DNA of 64,000 nucleotides from Vibrio sp. D404a (GCF_030248535.1 NZ_JAHGAJ010000016.1:62001-126000); one strand, 5' to 3'; positions 19,201-28,248 are shown, counted from the stretch's first letter. The notes: a model not told the origin generated them from the sequence alone. Numbers and translations: made by a program.

Positions 19201-20808
19201 GATGACTGGATCGGTGCAACGCGTCACTCGACTCCGGGCGTAGGTCTAATCTCGCCACCGCCGCACCACGATATCTACTCAATCGAAGATTTGGCTCAGC
19301 TGATCTACGACTTGAAGAACGCAAACCGCGCTGGCCGTGTAAACGTGAAGCTAGTATCGGAAGCGGGTGTTGGTACCATCGCATCAGGTGTTGCTAAAGC
19401 GAAAGCTGACGTTGTACTTATCGCTGGTTTCGATGGCGGTACAGGTGCATCACCAATGTCTTCTATCCGTCACACAGGTCTACCTTGGGAGCTAGGTCTA
19501 GCAGAAACGCACCAAACGCTTCTGAAGAACGGCCTACGTAACCGTATCGTGGTTCAATCTGATGGTCAGATGAAAACTCCTCGCGACCTTGCAGTAGCAA
19601 CGCTACTGGGTGCTGAGGAATGGGGTGTAGCAACAGCAGCGCTTGTCGTTGAAGGCTGTATCATGATGCGTAAGTGTCATAAGAACACCTGTCCTGTTGG
19701 TATCGCAACACAGAATAAGACTCTGCGTGAACGTTTCGACGGCCGCGTAGAAGACGTAGTAACCTTCTTCCAGTACATGGCTGAAGGTCTACGTGAAGTG
19801 ATGGCTGAGCTTGGCTACCGCACTATCGATGAGATGGTAGGTCAATCGCACAAACTGAAAGTGCGTGAAGACATCCAACACTGGAAATACAAGAACCTAG
19901 ATCTGTCTCCTGTGCTTCACATTGAGCAAGCTCGTGATGAAGATGGTGTTTACAACCAAACACAGCAGAACCACAACCTAGAAGAAGTTCTAGACCGTAA
20001 GTTGATTCAAGCTGCGATTCCAGCACTCGAAAAAGGCGAAGCCGTAGACGCGGAATTCCCTATCATCAACACGGACCGCTCTGCGGGTACCATGCTATCG
20101 AACGAAATCTCTAAGGTTTACAAAGACGCAGGTCTACCTCAACCAATGAATGTGAAATTCAATGGTTCTGCGGGCCAATCTTTCGGTGCTTTCCTTGCTA
20201 AGGGCGTGAAGTTCGAAGTGGAGGGTGATGCGAACGATTACTGGGGTAAGGGTCTATCTGGCGGTACGCTAGTACTTTACCCAGATGCGAAATCAACCAT
20301 CGTTGCTGAAGATAACATCGTTGTCGGTAACGTATGTTTCTACGGCGCGACCTCTGGTGAATCATACATTCGCGGTATGGCGGGTGAGCGTTTCTGTGTA
20401 CGTAACTCAGGCGCGAAAGTGGTTGTAGAGGGTGTTGGTGACCACGGTTGTGAATACATGACTGGTGGTGTCGCAGTAATCCTTGGCTCAACAGGTCGTA
20501 ACTTTGCGGCAGGTATGAGTGGCGGTGTGGCTTACGTTTGGGATAAGTCTGGTGACTTCGAAACTAAGCTAAACCCTGAGTTGGTAGACCTAGATCCAAT
20601 CGAAGAAGAAGATCGTGAACTACTGAAAGAGATGCTAACTAAGCAGGTTCAATTCACAGGAAGTGAAGTTGCTCAGTCTTTCCTAGACAACTTTGAAGTA
20701 AGCCTAGCCTCAATGGTTAAGGTTATGCCGCGCGACTACAAAGCGGTACTTCAAAAGCGTAAGGCTGAAGCAGAGCAAGCACAAACGGAACAAGTGGAGG
20801 CAGTATAA
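16261..20808 (+). CDS. gltB: Glutamate synthase (NADPH) large subunit
   Basis: GltB makes two glutamates from glutamine and 2-oxoglutarate with GltD as electron donor. The 1515-residue protein has the usual order. After a 20-residue propeptide comes the glutamine-amidotransferase nucleophile Cys21 (HDACGIGF), with RFSTNTFPRW and HNGEINT. The FMN/synthase domain begins near FATGAMSFGS (884-893). The 3Fe-4S cysteines 1133, 1139 and 1144 show the standard CX5CX4C spacing. The C-terminal glycine-rich beta-helix domain (about 1300-1440) is also present. Cleavage before Cys21 is expected from the family. The stop overlaps the gltD start by one base (TAATG), so the subunits are coupled. Codon use is strongly biased to preferred codons, suggesting high expression. 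Confidence 0.98.
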   Translation: MVDQEQNSQGLYTPELEHDACGIGFVAHLKNRKSHEVVTQALDMLARMEHRGGQGCDPCSGDGAGILLQKPHEFLLEETVKLGIKLPSFEKYGVGVVLFPKDEHKRAQCRDILERNAQRLELEVIGYRVLPTDNSMIGADPLSTEPQFEHVFISGGPGITPEELERKLYVLRNYTVRVCLESVSNIGDDFYINSMSYKTVVYKGQLTTEQVPQYFLDLQNPTMVSALALVHSRFSTNTFPRWRLAQPFRYIAHNGEINTVRGNLNWMKAREAIIESDLFTQAEIDMLLPICQEGSSDSSNFDMALELLVLSGRSLPHALMMMIPEAWQENKNMDPTRRAFYQYHANVMEPWDGPASVCFTDGVQVGATLDRNGLRPSRYTVTKDDFLVMASESGVVEIEPENVEFRGRLQPGRIFVADLEQGRIISDEEVKDGIASAQPYEKWVEENLLSLKKLPDASNEFSQPSPEKLLHKQQAFGVSSEEVNEIIVPMAKDGKEPLSAMGADWPLAILSHQSQHLSNYFKQLFAQVTNPPIDPIRERMVMSLNTYLGKDQNLLAESPEHCQKVELESPVLSNSELEKLRAIDNEHLQAKTLDIVFQASEDEGKLERALKRICQYAEDAVIDGYSIILLTDRAVNSNHAAIPAMLAVGAVHHHLIRKGLRAKCDIVVETGDARETHHFATLIGYGANAINPYLVIETMVDLQRTKKLDPETNVRELFENYRKSINGGLLKIFSKMGISTLQSYHGAQIFEALGISKSVVDKYFTGTVSRIQGLTIDDIAKEVLVRHRIGFPTREIPVQVLDVGGVYQWKQRGEKHLFNPETISLLQESTRNKDYAQFKKYAKAVDDQGDNAATLRSQLDFVKNPAGSIPLEEVEPIENILKRFATGAMSFGSISYEAHSTLAVAMNRIGAKSNSGEGGEDPMRFERKENGDWERSAIKQVASGRFGVTSYYLTNADELQIKMAQGAKPGEGGQLPGDKVDDWIGATRHSTPGVGLISPPPHHDIYSIEDLAQLIYDLKNANRAGRVNVKLVSEAGVGTIASGVAKAKADVVLIAGFDGGTGASPMSSIRHTGLPWELGLAETHQTLLKNGLRNRIVVQSDGQMKTPRDLAVATLLGAEEWGVATAALVVEGCIMMRKCHKNTCPVGIATQNKTLRERFDGRVEDVVTFFQYMAEGLREVMAELGYRTIDEMVGQSHKLKVREDIQHWKYKNLDLSPVLHIEQARDEDGVYNQTQQNHNLEEVLDRKLIQAAIPALEKGEAVDAEFPIINTDRSAGTMLSNEISKVYKDAGLPQPMNVKFNGSAGQSFGAFLAKGVKFEVEGDANDYWGKGLSGGTLVLYPDAKSTIVAEDNIVVGNVCFYGATSGESYIRGMAGERFCVRNSGAKVVVEGVGDHGCEYMTGGVAVILGSTGRNFAAGMSGGVAYVWDKSGDFETKLNPELVDLDPIEEEDRELLKEMLTKQVQFTGSEVAQSFLDNFEVSLASMVKVMPRDYKAVLQKRKAEAEQAQTEQVEAV

Positions 20809-22277
20809 TGGGTAAGCCTACTGGATTTTTAGAGCACGGTCGTGAGCTTCCAAAGAAGCTCGACCCATCGGTTCGTATCGAAGACAACAAAGAGTTCGTA
20901 CTTAACGAAGAGTTTGGCGACAAGATCAATACTCAGGCTTCTCGTTGTATGGACTGTGGTGTCCCTTTCTGCCACAGCGGTTGTCCGATTGGTAACATCA
21001 TCCCAGAATTTAACGACGCGGTTTACCGTGACAGCTGGGAAGAGGCTTGGAACATTCTAAGCTCTACCAACAACTTCCCTGAATTCACAGGTCGCGTGTG
21101 CCCTTCTCCTTGTGAGAGCGCTTGTGTTCTTGGTATCAACCAAGACCCAATCACTATCTGTAATATCGAGAAGACAATTGTAGAAACTGCGTACCGTGAA
21201 GGGTACGCAAAACCTAAAACGCCTCGTTCTCGCACAGGTAAAACTATTGCAATCATCGGTTCTGGCCCTGCAGGTCTTGCAGCGGCTGAACAGCTCAACA
21301 GTGCAGGTCACTCTGTGACTGTATTTGAGCGTGATGAAAAAGTTGGTGGCCTACTGCGCTTCGGTATTCCAGACTTTAAACTGGGTATGGACGTAATTGA
21401 CCGTAAGGTTAACCTTATGGCCGAAGCGGGCGTTGAGTTCAAAGTTAACCAGCACATCGGTGTTGATGTGAATGCTCAGCAGCTTCGTCAAGAGTTCGAT
21501 GTTGTACTGCTAACAGGTGGTTCAACGGTTCCACGTGACCTTCCAGTTCCAGGTCGTGAACTGAAAGGCGTTCACTTCGCAATGGAATTCCTTGGTCAAA
21601 ACAACCGCCGTGCGAACGATATGGATCTTAAGGGTGAAGAGATTCACGCGAAAGACAAACATGTTGTGGTTATCGGTGGTGGTGATACGGGCTCTGACTG
21701 TGTGGGTACCTCTAACCGTCACAAAGCAGCAAGTGTGACTCAGGTTGAGATCATGCCGATCCCACCAGAGAAGCGTCCTGCGAACATGCCTTGGCCTCAA
21801 TACCCAATGATCATGAAGACAACCACCTCTCACGAAGAAGGTTGTGAGCGTCACTGGAACATTCTGACCAAAGAATTTATCGGTAACGATAAAGGCGAAG
21901 TCACTGGTCTACGTATTGCTGATATCGTTTGGCAAGATGCTAAGCCAGGTGAACGCCCAGGGTTTGAAGAAGTAGCAAACTCAGAGCGTGTTATTCCATG
22001 TGACATGGCGTTCCTAGCGATGGGCTTCCTACATCCAGAACCAACAGGTGTACTTGCTCAACTTGATATCAAACTAGACGAGCGCGGAAACGTGGCAACG
22101 GATGGTTTCGCAACAAGTCAGAAAGGTGTGTTTGCTGCGGGTGATATGCGTACTGGTCAATCTCTGGTTGTACGTTGTATCAACGAAGGTCGTGAGTGTG
22201 CTATCGCGATCGACGATTACCTAATGGGCAATTCAAACCTTGAAGCGAAAGCTAACTCTTTGATGCTTTCCGCATAG
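20808..22277 (+). CDS. gltD: Glutamate synthase (NADPH) small subunit
   Basis: GltD carries FAD and two 4Fe-4S clusters and passes NADPH electrons to GltB. The 489-residue product has N-terminal cysteines at 47, 50, 55 and 59 (CMDCGVPFCHSGC) and 98, 102 and 106 (CPSPCESAC), the FAD-binding GSGPAGLAAAEQL (151-163), a second Rossmann motif VVIGGGDTGSDCVG, and the C-terminal GVFAAGDMRTGQSLV. It overlaps gltB by one base and is followed by a strong terminator, so gltBD ends here and does not run into the second GOGAT gene. Confidence 0.98.
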   Translation: MGKPTGFLEHGRELPKKLDPSVRIEDNKEFVLNEEFGDKINTQASRCMDCGVPFCHSGCPIGNIIPEFNDAVYRDSWEEAWNILSSTNNFPEFTGRVCPSPCESACVLGINQDPITICNIEKTIVETAYREGYAKPKTPRSRTGKTIAIIGSGPAGLAAAEQLNSAGHSVTVFERDEKVGGLLRFGIPDFKLGMDVIDRKVNLMAEAGVEFKVNQHIGVDVNAQQLRQEFDVVLLTGGSTVPRDLPVPGRELKGVHFAMEFLGQNNRRANDMDLKGEEIHAKDKHVVVIGGGDTGSDCVGTSNRHKAASVTQVEIMPIPPEKRPANMPWPQYPMIMKTTTSHEEGCERHWNILTKEFIGNDKGEVTGLRIADIVWQDAKPGERPGFEEVANSERVIPCDMAFLAMGFLHPEPTGVLAQLDIKLDERGNVATDGFATSQKGVFAAGDMRTGQSLVVRCINEGRECAIAIDDYLMGNSNLEAKANSLMLSA

Positions 22278-22307
22278 AATTTTAATAACAATTCCTTCCA
22301 AACTTTT

Positions 22308-22334
22308 GGCCAACACTCTGTGTTGGCCTTTTTT
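22308..22334 (+). terminator. Rho-independent terminator of gltBD
   Basis: GGCCAACAC and GTGTTGGCC pair perfectly around TCT and are followed by six T, 31 bp past the gltD stop. Confidence 0.95.
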
Positions 22335-22416
22335 GTATCTCCGATTCCAGTCACTCATTATTTATCTATTTATCCATTTTTTATGAATTAAGACGAAAAA
22401 ACCACATGCAACAATT

Positions 22417-22435
22417 ATGATTAATAATCATTATC
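22417..22435. promoter_or_regulatory. Candidate Fur-type box upstream of the second GOGAT gene
   Basis: ATGATTAATAATCATTATC matches the 19-bp Fur consensus at 14 positions, with the right-hand half (AATAATCATTATC) nearly perfect. It lies 355 bp before the gene start, in AT-rich DNA where such matches also arise by chance, so it is only a candidate. Confidence 0.3.
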
Positions 22436-22481
22436 AACTGGGTTAATAAGTCTAAAAAATACGATAAAACAACAACAAAAG

Positions 22482-22509
22482 AATCGAACCGGTTAATTTT
22501 GGTTCGATT
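22482..22509. repeat. Perfect 9-bp inverted repeat upstream of the second GOGAT gene
   Basis: AATCGAACC and GGTTCGATT flank a 10-base spacer. No T run follows, so it looks more like an operator or an RNA stem than a terminator. The protein that might bind is unknown. Confidence 0.5.
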
Positions 22510-22599
22510 ATTTAGATTAATTAACTATTCAAATAACCTTGAGCTAGAAACCTAACTACTTGCTATCAATTTTTTAACATGATAAGTATGGAGATCGCT

Positions 22600-22789
22600 T
22601 TAAAAGAACAAGAATCGTTCAATGAGAAAACCAGCAATTTTTCTGCAGGAGCAGTTAGGTTGGTTTCCCCAAATCGATGCTGCGAACGGCTTCGCACTCG
22701 ACTGGGCTATAAGCTGAGGCTTCGGCACTGTAGTGATACATGCCAAAGGAACCCGCAGTCCAACTGCAAGCAATCAAGGAAATGATCGA
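22600..22789 (+). promoter_or_regulatory. GC-richer, possibly structured leader of the second GOGAT gene
   Basis: After AT-rich DNA the last 190 bp before the gene become balanced in base composition and contain several short perfect hairpins: GCGAA-CGGC-TTCGC near 22682, and GCAGT-CCA-ACTGC near 22755-22768. GGAGCAGTTAGG upstream could also pair with CCAACTGC. I compared it by eye with known riboswitch cores (glycine, TPP, cobalamin, c-di-GMP, glutamine) and found no match. The 68-codon ORF in this stretch looks non-coding. Confidence 0.35.
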
Positions 22790-25700
22790 ATGAATCAGGA
22801 ATATCGCTCGCTTTATGACAGCGAGCATGAACACTCCAGCTGTGGGGTGGGCTTCATCACCGATAAAACTGGTGAACAGACCCATCAATTGCTATCACTG
22901 GCCCACCAAGCTCTGTGTACTATTCCACATCGTGGGGGTATGAATGCAGAAGGCATTGGTGATGGCGCAGGGGTCAACATTGACCTATCGATTAACTTTT
23001 ACCGTCATCTACTTAAGACCTCAAACCTTGAGTCAGGCGATTTTGGTGTTGCGAATTTTTTCTTTCCTTTCAATCGTGAACACCATACTCAAGCAAAACA
23101 ACTCATAGAAAACTTTCTATCTAAATATCAATTGGATATCGCACTATGGCGCGAAGTCCCAATTGACCCATCGGCCGTCAATGATGCATCACGCGCCGTG
23201 CAGCAATCCATTCAGCAGGTGGTATTCTTGAATGGTGATTTGTCTCGCAACGCTGAACATTTCGAACACCAAATCAACCTCGCATTAGGTGAGATTGAAT
23301 CGGTTGGCTTTACCGATGATGACCTATCGGGCTTCTATCCCTTATCGATGAGCTCAAAGACTCAGGTCTACAAAGGTCGCTTAAACTCATGGGAGGTCGT
23401 CCCTTACTTTAGCGATCTCAGCCACCCAGAGCATCACATCACTACCCTATTCTTCCACACGCGTTTTTCGACCAATACCGCGCCTGCCACCATGATGGCA
23501 CAGCCTTTCCGTCGCATGGCGCACAATGGTGAATTGAATACCGACAAGAAAAACCGACTCAGTGAAGATGCCATCGCTCGACAGCAGCAAAAGCGCGTTA
23601 TCTTTCCAAAGGGTCAGTCCGATTCCGCTCGACTCGACCAAACACTGGCGCGCCGCGTGGTTGAAGATGAACTGGATATCGTGACAGCAGTACTGGCAAT
23701 GATGCCACCAGCATGGGAAAACGATGAGCGTCTCTCTCCTGAAGTGAAAGCGATGCTTGAGTACTTCAGCCTATCGGAAGAGAAAAACGATGGCCCAGCG
23801 GCTCTGATTTTCTCCGATGGTCAGAAGGTGGGTGCTCGACTAGACCGCTTAGGCCTTCGTCCATTACGTAGCGTTGAGACAGACCGCTACCTTGCTGTGA
23901 TGAGTGAAGCCGGTCAGATCGATTTTCCTGCAGAAGAGATTGTCCGATTTGGTCGAATTCAAGCTGGCGGCATGATCTATTTCGATCACGCAACGGGTCG
24001 TAGCTATGAGACCAATGAGATCCTCGAAACTCTGGCTAAAGAGCGTAACTACAGCGCGCTGCTTGAATCGGCACGTATTACACTGGGTGACCTTGAAGCG
24101 TCATCTCTCGATAAAGTGACCGAGAACGATAACTTTAGCGCCTACAGTCGTCACGTGGCTTACTCTCTAAACCAAGAGAGCTTTAAATTCTTCCTTGATC
24201 CTATGATTGAGCATGGTGCAGAAAAGATCACTGCGATGGGCTTTGGCCTAGCGCCAAACGTGCTGACCGACGAAGAAGGCGGCATGTCCAAGTACTTCAG
24301 CCAACGCTTTGCACAGGTCACCAACCCACCTCTCGATTCTTTACGTGAATCGGATGGTATGACGCTGCGTGTTGCGCTGGGGGCCAAACCTAACTTCAGC
24401 CCAACCGAAACGGTTCAGCTTGTGCTTGAATCTCCAATTCTTCAACCACAGCAACTTGAGCAGATTTTTACGCAAGATCGCATCAAAGTAGAGACATTTG
24501 ACGCCCTATTTAACCCGACATTAAACAGCCGTGAAGACAACGCACAGCGCGTATCAGAAGCACTAACTTCCCTCTGCGACCAAATTCAAAGCTCGGTTGA
24601 GGGCGGTACCAATATCATCGTGTTAAGCGATAAGCAGATTGGCAATGGCAAAGCTGCCCTACCCGCTATTTTAGTTGCAACAGCAGTTAACCAACGATTA
24701 ATCAAGCGTGGCCTGCGCTTTGATGCCAGCGTGATTTACCAAACGGGCCAAGCTGCAAGTAGCCACGACATTGCATGTATTCTTGGTTTTGGTATCTCTG
24801 CGGTATGCCCAGTCTCGGTTTACCACAGAGCGAAAACGCTGTGTAACAACCAATCTATCGAACAAGGGCTCAAGAACTTCCAAAAAGCCTGCGAAAAGTC
24901 GCTGATGAAGACCATGGGTAAATTTGGCCTGTGTACAGTAGAGAGCTACATCGGTGGTGAGTTCTTCGAGTCTAACTTCCTTGATACCGACTCAGAACAG
25001 CTTAAGGCTTTCTTCCCAAATATCAGCTCGCCAGTTGGCGGGGCACAGTTTGATGATCTCGCGTGGAGCTCAGCAAAGTGGCACTTTAAAGCCCTAGCGA
25101 TCAATGAAGAGAATCAGATTCCATTACTAGGTCTGTTTAAAGAACGCCAAGATGGCGCGGGCCACAGCTTCGGTAATACCGCGGTTCGTGAGTACATCAA
25201 CATGACGCAGGAAGAGGTGCGCTACGTTGACCCCGTTGCTGAGCAAGCGCTTGAATCAACCGTCGCCACCAGCGAAGATGTCGCCTACAAGCAGACTGGC
25301 TATGAGAAACTCAGCCCTGAAGAGATCGATAAGTTCCAAGTAACGCCCGCTTATCGCGCCTTTGCTGACAATCTGTATCGTGAGCGTGAAACACGTCCTG
25401 CGACGTTGCGAGACATCTTGTTATTGCCTCTGAACTTCAATCAAGCTAAGAGTGCCGATGAGTTCTCTCACCTACTCGACCGCTTCCACTTTGAAGGCAA
25501 TGTAAACTACTTGTGGTCAGGGTTAGAGGTGCAAGCGTCTTCCGAGGTCGCTAACCAATTTGTTCTTACTCTTAATAACCGTGAGCTTATTAACTCACTA
25601 AGAATTGCGATTGAGACCACTTGGTCAGAAAAAATAGAGCGTGTCGCTGTCGTCGATGAAACGATACATCTTACCGCCAAGCCTGTTCTTGAAGCTTTCT

Positions 25701-28240
25701 TATCTCGCGTTAAATCAACCAAATCATCGATTGCGCTTGAGCAAGTCGAGCCAGCTCACCTGATTACGCCAGCCTTTGCTTCTGGCGCAATGAGTCACGG
25801 TGCGCTTAACGCCAACGCGCACCAAGCCGTGGCACAAGGCACCAACATAGCAGGTGCGATGAGTAACTCAGGCGAAGGGGGTGAACACTCTTCTCGCTTC
25901 AACTCAATCAAGTCGAGCAAGATTAAGCAGTTTGCTTCAGGTCGTTTTGGTGTCTGGGTCGGCTACCTTGCAGACCCGCAGCTTGAAGAGATCGAAATCA
26001 AGATCGCTCAAGGGGCGAAACCGGGTGAAGGTGGTCAGCTGCCATCACCAAAAGTGACAGTAGAAATTGCCGCTGCACGTGGTGGTACTCCGGGCGTGGA
26101 ACTTGTCAGTCCGCCGCCACACCACGATACCTACTCGATTGAGGATTTAGGTCAGTTGATCCACGACGCTAAAGCCGCTCGCGTGCGCGTGATCGTTAAG
26201 CTGGTATCGTCAGAAGGTATCGGCACCATCGCCGTTGGTGTCGCCAAAGCAGGGGCAGACGTGATTAACGTTGCGGGTAATACCGGTGGTACCGGTGCCG
26301 CGGCCGTAACCAGTTTGAAAAACACAGGACGTGCTGCAGAGATCGGTATTGCCGAAGTTCACCAAGCACTCAGCGAAAACGGCCTGCGCGATAAAGTCAC
26401 ACTTCGCTGTTCGAACGCACACCAAACTGGTATCGACGTCATTAAGTCTGCCATCATGGGCGGCGACTCATTTGAGTTCGGTACCACAGCACTGATGATG
26501 CTCAAGTGTGTAATGGCTAAAAACTGTAATGTGAAATGTCCAGCCGGCCTGACGACCAACCCAGAGTTGTATCAAGGCGATCCACGAGCCCTTGCTCAAT
26601 ACTTCCTAAACGTTGCCCACGAGGTTCGTGAGATCTTGGCTCGCCTCGGCTACAGCAGCTTGCAAGAGATCCGTGGTAAGAGTGAGCTGCTTCACCTTGC
26701 TAACCACCACAGCATTGTTGGTAAGCTCAATGTCACCGGTCTACTGCGCGAAGTCGACCTTGTTAAGGTTGCGAAACCCATTTATCTAGAAGCTGACTTC
26801 ACGCCAGATGACAACCTTATTGAACAGTTACTCGCTGACTACTTTGAACAAGAAGAGCGCAACATTGTTCTCGATGCGGGTAAGCTCAATAACCGCAACA
26901 AATCAACAGGTGGTCAACTCTCAATCGACATCGAGCGTGCCCTGAACTACCAAAGCAAGGCGCAACAACACCCAGCAACACTCACAGCGGCTAATGGTCG
27001 TCGTTTCTTTGATGCCGAGTCTATCGTTGTCAAAAGCCACGGCAGTGCAGGTCAAAGTTACGCTGCATTTAATAACAGCGGTCTGGTCATGGAGCACACT
27101 GGTACCTGTAACGACGGTGTCGGTAAAGGCTCAAGTGGCGGTCATATTGTGGTTCGCTCGCCAAGTCAACGTAAACTGAAAGCAGGCAACAACGTCCTTA
27201 TCGGCAACTTTGCACTGTTTGGCGCAACTGGCGGCCAAGCCTTTGTTCAAGGCGAAGCGGGCGACCGTTTTGCAGTACGTAACTCTGGTGCTGTAGCCGT
27301 GGTTGAGGGGGTTGGTGACTTCTGTTGTGAATACATGACTAACGGCTCAGTGATCAACCTTGGAGGCTTTGGTAAAGGCTTCGGCAACGGCATGTCTGGT
27401 GGTATTGCTTACCAGTACGACATCGATGGTCAATTCGTAAATAGCTGCAGCGCCGACTCAGTACTCACAGTGCCATTGATTGAACAAAACCCGGGATACG
27501 AAGAAGCACTTAAATGGCACCTAGAACAGCACGTTCGCTTTACTGGTTCACTCAAGGCGCAGCGTATCCTCAAAGATTGGCCGACCAGTCGCACCTTGTT
27601 CACGCTTGTAGTTCCATTTGCTCTATTACACAGCCAACATCCAGAGAGTATTCTGACCTCTCACACGCGTAAGCAGATGCTGGAAGAGCTCATCCAAGGC
27701 CAAGCCAATAACCTGATCGAAGCGGTGCACTTTGCCTACCGTGATCAAAAGGCTCTGTCTAATGGATTGAGCCCACAGTATGGCGATATGGATACACCGC
27801 TCATCTGTGATCTATTAACCCACAGTGGCGTGCTGCATCGAGCTCATCAACTCGCTAAAAACAGCGCCGGTGATGCTCAAGTGATCCAACGAATGTTTGA
27901 GCTGAAAGATAAAAAGCTCTACGACCAACTGCTTAAAGATGTTAAGGAAGCGGTCTCTAACTACAGCGACGATGAACTTTCAGTACTGCTCGCTAACAAA
28001 CGCATTCAAGACTACAAGGCTTCACTCGAGAGACGCGATGTGTGGGATACCCACAGCCGCGGCACAACTGTGTGGATCATGGCAAGAGAACAAGATATCA
28101 GCAAAGATATGAAAGCGATTGAGCCAATCAATCAGCGCCTAGCAACGCTTTACTGCTACACCTTTGCCGATGTGATCCGCGAGCAGATCGAACAAGCAGA
28201 ACAAGAAGCCCATACTCAAAATAATTGGGTCTACAGCTAG
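22790..28240 (+). CDS. Large glutamate synthase (GOGAT large-subunit) paralogue with central and C-terminal extensions
   Basis: The 1816-residue protein has every GltB block. These are the amidotransferase nucleophile Cys18 (HSSCGVGF), RFSTNTAPAT, HNGELNT, the synthase entry FASGAMSHGA (996-1005), KPGEGGQLP, the FMN-site sequences and the glycine-rich C-terminal domain (about 1415-1545). It differs from the neighbouring GltB in three ways. About 115 extra residues lie between the nucleophile and the FMN domain. Roughly 215 residues follow the beta-helix domain, helical and without a domain I recognise. The iron-sulfur cysteines 1240, 1246 and 1250 have CX5CX3C spacing instead of CX5CX4C. Codon bias is weaker than in gltB. 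The ATG at 22790 has AAGGA upstream and gives a GltB-like N-terminus; the frame is open back to 22733. A CysJ-like reductase gene follows. Its true reaction is unproven. Confidence 0.9.
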   Translation: MNQEYRSLYDSEHEHSSCGVGFITDKTGEQTHQLLSLAHQALCTIPHRGGMNAEGIGDGAGVNIDLSINFYRHLLKTSNLESGDFGVANFFFPFNREHHTQAKQLIENFLSKYQLDIALWREVPIDPSAVNDASRAVQQSIQQVVFLNGDLSRNAEHFEHQINLALGEIESVGFTDDDLSGFYPLSMSSKTQVYKGRLNSWEVVPYFSDLSHPEHHITTLFFHTRFSTNTAPATMMAQPFRRMAHNGELNTDKKNRLSEDAIARQQQKRVIFPKGQSDSARLDQTLARRVVEDELDIVTAVLAMMPPAWENDERLSPEVKAMLEYFSLSEEKNDGPAALIFSDGQKVGARLDRLGLRPLRSVETDRYLAVMSEAGQIDFPAEEIVRFGRIQAGGMIYFDHATGRSYETNEILETLAKERNYSALLESARITLGDLEASSLDKVTENDNFSAYSRHVAYSLNQESFKFFLDPMIEHGAEKITAMGFGLAPNVLTDEEGGMSKYFSQRFAQVTNPPLDSLRESDGMTLRVALGAKPNFSPTETVQLVLESPILQPQQLEQIFTQDRIKVETFDALFNPTLNSREDNAQRVSEALTSLCDQIQSSVEGGTNIIVLSDKQIGNGKAALPAILVATAVNQRLIKRGLRFDASVIYQTGQAASSHDIACILGFGISAVCPVSVYHRAKTLCNNQSIEQGLKNFQKACEKSLMKTMGKFGLCTVESYIGGEFFESNFLDTDSEQLKAFFPNISSPVGGAQFDDLAWSSAKWHFKALAINEENQIPLLGLFKERQDGAGHSFGNTAVREYINMTQEEVRYVDPVAEQALESTVATSEDVAYKQTGYEKLSPEEIDKFQVTPAYRAFADNLYRERETRPATLRDILLLPLNFNQAKSADEFSHLLDRFHFEGNVNYLWSGLEVQASSEVANQFVLTLNNRELINSLRIAIETTWSEKIERVAVVDETIHLTAKPVLEAFLSRVKSTKSSIALEQVEPAHLITPAFASGAMSHGALNANAHQAVAQGTNIAGAMSNSGEGGEHSSRFNSIKSSKIKQFASGRFGVWVGYLADPQLEEIEIKIAQGAKPGEGGQLPSPKVTVEIAAARGGTPGVELVSPPPHHDTYSIEDLGQLIHDAKAARVRVIVKLVSSEGIGTIAVGVAKAGADVINVAGNTGGTGAAAVTSLKNTGRAAEIGIAEVHQALSENGLRDKVTLRCSNAHQTGIDVIKSAIMGGDSFEFGTTALMMLKCVMAKNCNVKCPAGLTTNPELYQGDPRALAQYFLNVAHEVREILARLGYSSLQEIRGKSELLHLANHHSIVGKLNVTGLLREVDLVKVAKPIYLEADFTPDDNLIEQLLADYFEQEERNIVLDAGKLNNRNKSTGGQLSIDIERALNYQSKAQQHPATLTAANGRRFFDAESIVVKSHGSAGQSYAAFNNSGLVMEHTGTCNDGVGKGSSGGHIVVRSPSQRKLKAGNNVLIGNFALFGATGGQAFVQGEAGDRFAVRNSGAVAVVEGVGDFCCEYMTNGSVINLGGFGKGFGNGMSGGIAYQYDIDGQFVNSCSADSVLTVPLIEQNPGYEEALKWHLEQHVRFTGSLKAQRILKDWPTSRTLFTLVVPFALLHSQHPESILTSHTRKQMLEELIQGQANNLIEAVHFAYRDQKALSNGLSPQYGDMDTPLICDLLTHSGVLHRAHQLAKNSAGDAQVIQRMFELKDKKLYDQLLKDVKEAVSNYSDDELSVLLANKRIQDYKASLERRDVWDTHSRGTTVWIMAREQDISKDMKAIEPINQRLATLYCYTFADVIREQIEQAEQEAHTQNNWVYS

Positions 28241-28248
28241 GCAACAAG

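Noticed and set aside
22579..22785. 68-codon ORF before the GOGAT paralogue
   Set aside because: Cys/Arg/Asn-rich composition and no ribosome site; the DNA looks like a structured leader instead.
22600..22789. Known riboswitch upstream of the GOGAT paralogue
   Set aside because: Compared by eye with glycine, glutamine, TPP, cobalamin and cyclic di-GMP aptamer cores; no conserved core found, so it is only listed as possibly structured.
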